A stretch of 22,309 bases of DNA from Acanthamoeba sp. SK_2022b (Eukaryota > Discosea > Longamoebia > Acanthamoebidae), in the NCBI GenBank assembly GCA_027943245.1, contig JANDJZ010000719.1, positions 1 to 22,309 on the forward strand, read 5' to 3'. Below the pieces are notes generated by a model that was given only the letters and a program-made list of their open reading frames with translations, ran no database searches and had not been told where the DNA came from. The position numbers and the translations under genes were made by a program. Shown in pieces: positions 20,080 to 22,309 of this stretch (its first letter is position 1; the number at the start of each line of letters is the position of its first letter).

Positions 20080-20217
20080 TCTAAGAGGTCTGGGAGGGGA
20101 GTAGAGTAGGAGAAGGAGGCTATACTGCAGTACGGCACTGAAGACTGCGCCCATGAGTAGGGTGCTCAACCACCGCCACCAACAGGGCTGGTTGCCGTGA
20201 CACGCTCTGGGAAGCAT
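20080..20217 (-). CDS. Candidate first exon of the GH125 gene: signal anchor
   Basis: On the minus strand ATG 20217 opens MLPRACHGNQPCWWRWLSTL, then a hydrophobic run LLMGAVFSAVLQYSLLLLLY followed by SPPRPLRE. This is a short basic/aromatic head, one 20-25 residue membrane helix and a proline-rich stem: a type II signal anchor, as found on Golgi glycosidases. It lies upstream of the GH125 exons on the same strand with no other gene between. The link to 19598 needs at least one further exon, perhaps the basic RERRLLKIEAIQYKEKKGHQ at about 19905-19848, flanked by AG and GT. The donor of this first exon is not fixed (GT at about 20074 or shortly after). Confidence 0.5.
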
Positions 20218-21281
20218 TCGCCAGAGGACTGAGACTCCGCCTTTCGGCACTTAGTGTTGCAGCGTTCAGCCTTGGAGGGAGCGGTGGTGTAAGCCAGCCT
20301 TCTTGTCCGCCTGTGCCAGACCAGGTGCTCCTCCACGAGTGGTTGGTGTTGACCGCTTAGGACGTACCCAAATTAGAGCTCACCCGCGCCTTACTTCATT
20401 TAGGCCCTGCGATCTTCAAATATCTGCGATAAACAGAGAGCAGCCCCGTTTCTTCGAGGAGCGTTCACAAGAAAGCCTGGTGTTCTTTGTGCTTTCATGA
20501 TCATGTATGCTATGACGTAGTGCAAAATGAAGATCTGCAACAGATTTTTGGAGGAGTGGAATTATTTACTATTGAAATGTAATTCTCATGCACCTTCTGT
20601 CTGGGCATGTGTTGTGGGTGAGCATGTAAAACACCCCCTACAACAAGAAAGGATAGCTTGTAGCTATCCTGGTGGCACTGCATAAAGCACCCACAGAAAA
20701 CTGAGTGTTCAGGAAAATGAGACACTGCCCCTTCTTAAAATGTCTACAGTTTTCTACAGTCAAATCAGCAGTCAGCATTTAGGACACCTTCCCAGACAGT
20801 GCTGTCTACAGAAAAAGCGAGTGCCATCAACACAATACAGAATTTCAACAAATGTAAAAAAAGGTTGACAAGACAGAACAGAAGGAAAGAACAGGTCATC
20901 AGAGACTGGGAAGAAAGCACAACAAACCTCCTACAACCTCCTTTACACAAAACAACATTTTAAGTTAAAAAGGAAAGGCAGACCAGGCTGGGAGTTGTGT
21001 AGGTGCAGGTGGCTTACATAGGCCATGATCTTAGGAGAACAGGTGCAATCTGGAGCTTTTCCTAAGTGTTCCAGAATGTTAGGAAGGTAGTCCACGGGCT
21101 GGCCCATCCTATTGGGAACTGGTTGTCGTTGTCGGCAACAAAAAGGTTAATAACCTTTGTGCTATTTTTTTTTAAGATCTTTAGTCCAACGATTTCTTGT
21201 ATCCCTTTCTCCCTATCCCGAACGTACCACGCCAAGGGGAACCGCTTCCTGCCCTGTTTACCATCAACACAGGGACGAAAA
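20218..21281. other. Divergent intergenic region with an AT-rich insert
   Basis: 20218-20500 is GC-rich and likely the GH125 promoter side. From about 20510 to 21060 the composition turns AT-rich and transposon-like: it contains a piece related to the 15340-15795 array (about 20585-20630) and a perfect 8-bp hairpin with 3-base loop (GGATAGCT/AGCTATCC, 20651-20669). From 21060 to 21281 lies the 5' flank of the ATPase gene, with a 17-base perfect palindrome AAAGGTTA-A-TAACCTTT at 21142-21158 and a T-run at 21165. No gene found. Confidence 0.5.
21142..21158. promoter_or_regulatory. Perfect palindrome upstream of the calcium ATPase gene
   Basis: AAAGGTTA and TAACCTTT flank a single A, 124 bases before the ATG at 21282. 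Symmetry and position would suit a dimeric transcription factor site, but the role is a guess. Confidence 0.3.
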
Positions 21282-22257
21282 ATGGCTGATTTTGCCTTCA
21301 CGGCAGATGAGCTGAGCCAGCTGTTCGATGACAGGCAGACGGCTGAGCTCAATGCGAAAGGCGGCCTCAAGGCCATCGCCCAGGGCCTGAAGACAAACCT
21401 CGATACGGGCCTCAATCGTCAGCAACTTAGCGAGGAGGGGAGAGCCGCGCGCGTGCACGCGTTCGGAGCCAACAAGACCGATCCGCCCCCGGCCAAGACG
21501 CTGTTTGAGTTGATGCTGGATGCGCTAGGAGATGAGACCCTCAAAATTCTCATTGTTGCGGCTCTGGTGTCCCTCGCGCTGGGCTTCTACGAGAACCCCT
21601 CTAGCGGCTGGATCGAAGGAACGGCTATTCTGATTGCCGTTGTTATCGTAGTGCTGGTCACTTCTCTCAACGACTACTCCAAGGAGCAGCAGTTCAGGCG
21701 CCTCTCTCAAGTGGCAGATGACAAGCTCATAAAGGTCATGCGTTGTGGCGAGCAGCAGCAGGTGCCCTACCCTCCTCCGTTTGTGCGCAGCGCATTGCTT
21801 ACCATCTGGCAACTTGCGGCAGGTGTCCGTTTACGATCTCATCGTGGGCGACGTGGTTGAACTCGGCACCGGCGATGAGGTACGTGCCGTCCGCGCAGAT
21901 GATTACCCTGCCGAATCGGCTGCTATTTTGTGTTTAATTATCTTTTCGGAACCCCCCCCCCCAAGATCCCTGCCGATGGTTTGGTCTTCGGTTCGCACAA
22001 CATGAAGGTCGACGAGAGCTCCATGACTGGTGAATCTGATGCGATTAAGAAGGGCGAAGTACGTAACTGCTCGCTGCGTGTTGCGCTACGACGTAGAGAC
22101 TCACCGGGGGGGTCTTTCCTTGTTTTATCTGAAGAACGAGCCCTTCCTGATCTCTGGCACGCCAGTCACCGAGGGCGTGGGTCGCATGCTCGTGGTTGCC
22201 GTCGGTGCGCACTCGCAGAAGGGCAAGATCAAGGCCCTGCTGCAGAAGGAGCAGGAG
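21282..22257 (+). CDS. Plasma-membrane-type (PMCA, P2B) calcium-transporting ATPase, N-terminal part
   Basis: P-type pump that exports Ca2+ using ATP, in the plasma or vacuolar membrane. Exons 21282-21761, 21823-21879, 21966-22058 and 22135-22257, all in phase 0, give 251 residues; the next intron (GTAGGC) runs past the window end. ATG 21282 opens FTADELSQLF and GGLKAIAQGLKTNLDTGLN, the cytosolic N-terminus typical of PMCA pumps. Next come FGANKTDPPPAKTLFELM, then the first membrane pair (ILIVAALVSLALGFYE and GTAILIAVVIVVLVTSLNDY, about residues 85-145), the actuator domain with YDLIVGDVVELGTGDEIPAD, VDESSMTGESD (the TGES loop needed for dephosphorylation), and LISGTPVTEGVGRMLV with VGAHSQKGKI. 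The phosphorylation motif DKTGT lies beyond the window. Introns of 61, 86 and 76 bp. Intact as far as seen. Confidence 0.93.
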
Positions 22258-22309
22258 GTAGGCGACCCCCTTCTCCATTACCCCCCCTTCCATTTTCAGT
22301 GAATTTGGG

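Overview
This window is nuclear DNA of a protist-like eukaryote. Host genes are GC-rich and split by many short GT-AG introns (about 55-100 bp). They sit beside AT-richer, repeat-filled DNA with decayed transposable elements. The style (GC-rich exons, small introns, mixed transposon relics) would fit an Acanthamoeba-like amoebozoan, but the species is inferred, not shown.

Left part (1-4650): the 3' end of a LINE-type non-LTR retrotransposon relic (RT tail, RNase H scrap, CCHC domain). It is followed by a decayed Mutator-like DDE DNA transposon on + with introns, a SAP-like DNA-binding exon and a C2H2 finger that has lost its second cysteine. Middle part (4650-16250): a graveyard. It holds a broken copy of TRM5 (tRNA m1G37 methyltransferase) whose SAM-binding segment is missing, a (GT)n and a very long (AAC)n microsatellite, an isolated last exon of a DRG-type GTPase, a 24-bp coding-like minisatellite, a minus-strand transposon-like gene relic that shares the SAP-C2H2 module and its intron position with the left element, and a roughly 110-bp degenerate tandem array.

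Right part (16258-22309): the living host segment. It has three intact-looking genes: a three-exon gene for an unrecognised, probably mitochondrial protein (+); an at least 11-exon GH125 alpha-mannosidase gene (-), tail to tail with the first; and the first four exons of a PMCA-type P-type calcium ATPase (+), divergent from the mannosidase and cut by the window end. All splice phases proposed for these three genes were checked by hand and keep the frame, except the unresolved 5' exons of the mannosidase. Two of the introns appear to use GC-AG borders. There is no obvious shared pathway. The mannosidase is expected in the secretory/glycan route and the ATPase in calcium export.
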